Source: Bacteroidota bacterium
GTDB lineage: Bacteria > Bacteroidota > Bacteroidia > Chitinophagales > Chitinophagaceae
DNA length: 7,891 nt
Direction of reading: 5' to 3'
Assembly (NCBI GenBank): GCA_023386395.1
Contig: JAEWJV010000614.1
Location: forward strand, 1 to 7,891
Shown: positions 5,913 through 7,891 of the stretch, one piece after another
Layout: each line of letters starts with the position of its first letter
Position numbering within the stretch: position 1 is the stretch's first letter
The notes under the pieces: model-generated
Databases searched by the model: none
Told to the model about the DNA's origin: nothing
The model's input: only the letters and a program-made list of their open reading frames with translations
Made by a program: the position numbers and the translations under genes

Positions 5913-7891
5913 ATGAAGCAGTTTTTAGTTTGTTTATGTATGATAGCATCTACTGCCGCTATCGCCCAGTCACAGTTTTACAACAACCCGCAAAGCAACC
6001 ATGGCAACCGCTTTGAAGACCTTGGTTTTCTATTGCCCACACCGAATGAATACAGAACGGCAAGCGGCGCTCCCGGCCCCAAATACTGGCAGCAGAAAGC
6101 CAACTATGATATTGATGTTACGCTGGATGAGCAGAACAATTATATACGCGGAAAAGAAACCGTAACTTATTTTAACCAGTCGCCCGATAAATTGGATTAT
6201 ATCTGGCTGCAGTTGGATGAAAATATTCATAACCCGCAAAGTGATAACAATAAAGATAATACCGGTAAAATTGGTGACCATGTCACCAGTGCGCAGCTAA
6301 TGAATTTTGAGCCCGGCAGAAAAATGGAAGGTTATGGTGTAAACCTCGCAAAGGTAACCGATGCCTCCGGCAAAGAATTAACCTATACCGTTGTTCAAAC
6401 CATGATGCGCATTAACCTGCCATCACCTTTGGCACCCGGCCAGCAATTTGTTTTTAAAATTGACTGGAATTATAAGATCAATAACAAACATGAAATTGGA
6501 GGCCGTGGCGGGTATGAAAATTTTCCTGAAGATGGCAACAATCTTTATTCAATAACACAATGGTACCCGCGCATGGCTGTGTACAGTGATTTTAAGGGCT
6601 GGGAACATAGCCAGTTTACAGGCGGCGCTGAGTTTGCTTTAACCTTCGGCGATTTTAAAGTGAAGATCACCACACCGGCGGATCATATTGTGGCAGCCAC
6701 AGGAGAATGCACTAACCTGAAGCAAATGCTTTCCGCCGCACAATATAATCGCTGGCAGCAGGCACATTCCGCTTCACAACCGGTAGAAATTGTAACATTA
6801 GATGAAGCCAAAGCGGCTGAACAATCCAAAAGCCCGGCTACTAAAACCTGGGTTTTTGAAGCCAAAAATGTAAGGGATTTTGCATTCAATTCTTCCCGCA
6901 AATTTATTTGGGACGGCATGCAGATTGACATCAATGGAAAAAAGATAATGGCGCAAAGCTATTATCCCAAAGAAGCCTACACGCTTTGGAGCAAATACTC
7001 CACCAGAGTGGTTGCACATACTTTAAGAACTTATAGTAAACATACTATTCCTTATCCTTATCCGCAGGCTACATCCGTTGAGGCGGCCAATGGTATGGAA
7101 TATCCTATGCTGGCCATGAATTATGGAAGAACAGAAAAAGATGGAACTTACAGTGAAGGAACAAAATATGGAATGATCGGTGTAACCATTCATGAAGTAG
7201 GCCACAACTTTTTCCCGATGATCGTAAACAGCGATGAACGCCAGTATTGGTGGATGGATGAAGGCCTGAATACTTTCTGCCAGTTTTTAACTGAGCAGGA
7301 GTTTGATAATAACTATCCTTCTACCCGCGGGCCTGCGCATTTAATTACCGGTTACATGCGCCTGCCAAAAGATAAACTTGAACCGATTATGACAAAAGGC
7401 GATGCTGTTGCAAGCGTTGGTTCCAATGCGTATGCAAAAGCCTCTACCGGGTTAAATATCCTTCGTGAAACCGTTATGGGCCGCGACCTGTTTGATTATG
7501 CTTTTAAACAATATGCAGAAAGATGGGCGTTCAAGCATCCTACGCCGGCAGATTTGTTCAGAACGTTGCGTGATGCCAGTGGCGTGGATATTGACTGGTT
7601 TATACGCGGCTGGTTTTTTGGAACAGACCCGGTTGACATTTCTTTAGACAGTGTACAATGGTTTAAGCTGGCAGATAATAATACCATGACATTTCAGCCG
7701 CAAACTTTCAGAACAATTGGCCAGGATAGAAACAAAGAAAGCCAGGATATTAAGTTTGCCACTGATGCCGATACGGCCTTGCGTGATTTTTATTATTACA
7801 ACCGCGGCGCCGATGCCATGATGCGTGCCGGCGACCAGGCGGAGAAAAATCCCGTTTCGCTTGATAAAGAAAATTTTGACGCCTGGAAGGG
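5913..7891 (+). CDS. Secreted M1-family zinc metallopeptidase (aminopeptidase-like), 3' end missing
   Basis: An open frame of 659 codons that runs off the right edge without a stop, so the C-terminus is missing. A signal peptide is visible (MKQFLVCLCMIASTAAIAQ, likely cleaved before Q19), placing the enzyme in the periplasm or outside. An N-terminal beta-sandwich domain (about 55-260) precedes the gluzincin catalytic domain. GMEYP (394-398) corresponds to the substrate-binding GxMEN motif. The zinc site is HEVGH (427-431) followed after 18 residues by E450 in WWMDEGLNTF, the exact HExxH-x18-E spacing of M1 peptidases. Y507 in SNAYAKAS is the likely transition-state tyrosine. All catalytic residues are present, so it should be active, removing N-terminal residues from peptides, probably for nutrient use or envelope protein turnover (inference). 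It follows the HupE/UreJ-like gene by 60 bases and lacks a Shine-Dalgarno sequence. Confidence 0.93.
   Translation, partial: MKQFLVCLCMIASTAAIAQSQFYNNPQSNHGNRFEDLGFLLPTPNEYRTASGAPGPKYWQQKANYDIDVTLDEQNNYIRGKETVTYFNQSPDKLDYIWLQLDENIHNPQSDNNKDNTGKIGDHVTSAQLMNFEPGRKMEGYGVNLAKVTDASGKELTYTVVQTMMRINLPSPLAPGQQFVFKIDWNYKINNKHEIGGRGGYENFPEDGNNLYSITQWYPRMAVYSDFKGWEHSQFTGGAEFALTFGDFKVKITTPADHIVAATGECTNLKQMLSAAQYNRWQQAHSASQPVEIVTLDEAKAAEQSKSPATKTWVFEAKNVRDFAFNSSRKFIWDGMQIDINGKKIMAQSYYPKEAYTLWSKYSTRVVAHTLRTYSKHTIPYPYPQATSVEAANGMEYPMLAMNYGRTEKDGTYSEGTKYGMIGVTIHEVGHNFFPMIVNSDERQYWWMDEGLNTFCQFLTEQEFDNNYPSTRGPAHLITGYMRLPKDKLEPIMTKGDAVASVGSNAYAKASTGLNILRETVMGRDLFDYAFKQYAERWAFKHPTPADLFRTLRDASGVDIDWFIRGWFFGTDPVDISLDSVQWFKLADNNTMTFQPQTFRTIGQDRNKESQDIKFATDADTALRDFYYYNRGADAMMRAGDQAEKNPVSLDKENFDAWK

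Noticed and set aside
6030..7687. Minus-strand open frames inside the M1 peptidase (6030-6281, 6683-7019, 7023-7205, 7496-7687)
   Set aside because: They are antisense to a peptidase with all catalytic motifs in place; no independent coding signal is visible.

Overview
The window looks like chromosomal DNA of a Bacteroidota bacterium, probably of the Chitinophagaceae type (an inference from protein style, not a database match). The reasons are a moderate GC content, a HolA and a DUF6702 protein with wording typical of that group, translation starts with no recognisable Shine-Dalgarno sequence, and one TAnnTTTG-type -7 element. There are seven protein genes (six complete, one cut by the right edge). 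I saw no RNA genes, insertion sequences or CRISPR arrays, and no gene-free stretch over 300 bases.

Left half (132-3463, all minus strand, transcribed right to left): a tight three-gene operon. First is a histidine kinase with an N-terminal cyclic-nucleotide-binding-like (CRP-type) domain. Nine bases later comes an unusual response regulator whose output is not DNA binding but a glutaredoxin-like fold plus a thioredoxin-reductase-like flavoprotein. Eleven bases after that comes a small UBP-type (ubiquitin-hydrolase-type) zinc finger protein. Together they read as a complete phosphorelay-to-redox signalling module: sensor, phospho-controlled flavoenzyme, and a small zinc-binding partner. The flavoprotein lacks the CxxC of true thioredoxin reductases and its glutaredoxin-like domain lacks the CxxC of true glutaredoxins, so its substrate is unknown. 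This is the most interesting content of the window.

Centre (3464-3615): a 152-base divergent intergenic region with a perfect inverted repeat and a Bacteroidota-type -7 box almost touching the start of holA (DNA polymerase III delta subunit, 3616-4629, plus strand). holA converges on a small exported DUF6702 protein (4653-5144, minus strand).

Right half: the DUF6702 gene is divergent from a HupE/UreJ-family membrane protein (5196-5852), which is followed 60 bases later by a secreted M1-family zinc aminopeptidase-like protein (5913 to the right edge, incomplete). This looks like an envelope/metal-related neighbourhood: an exported small protein, a putative metal permease and a secreted zinc peptidase. 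The functional link is inferred from proximity only.

The first 131 bases hold an open, coding-looking reading frame on the plus strand that I could not identify.
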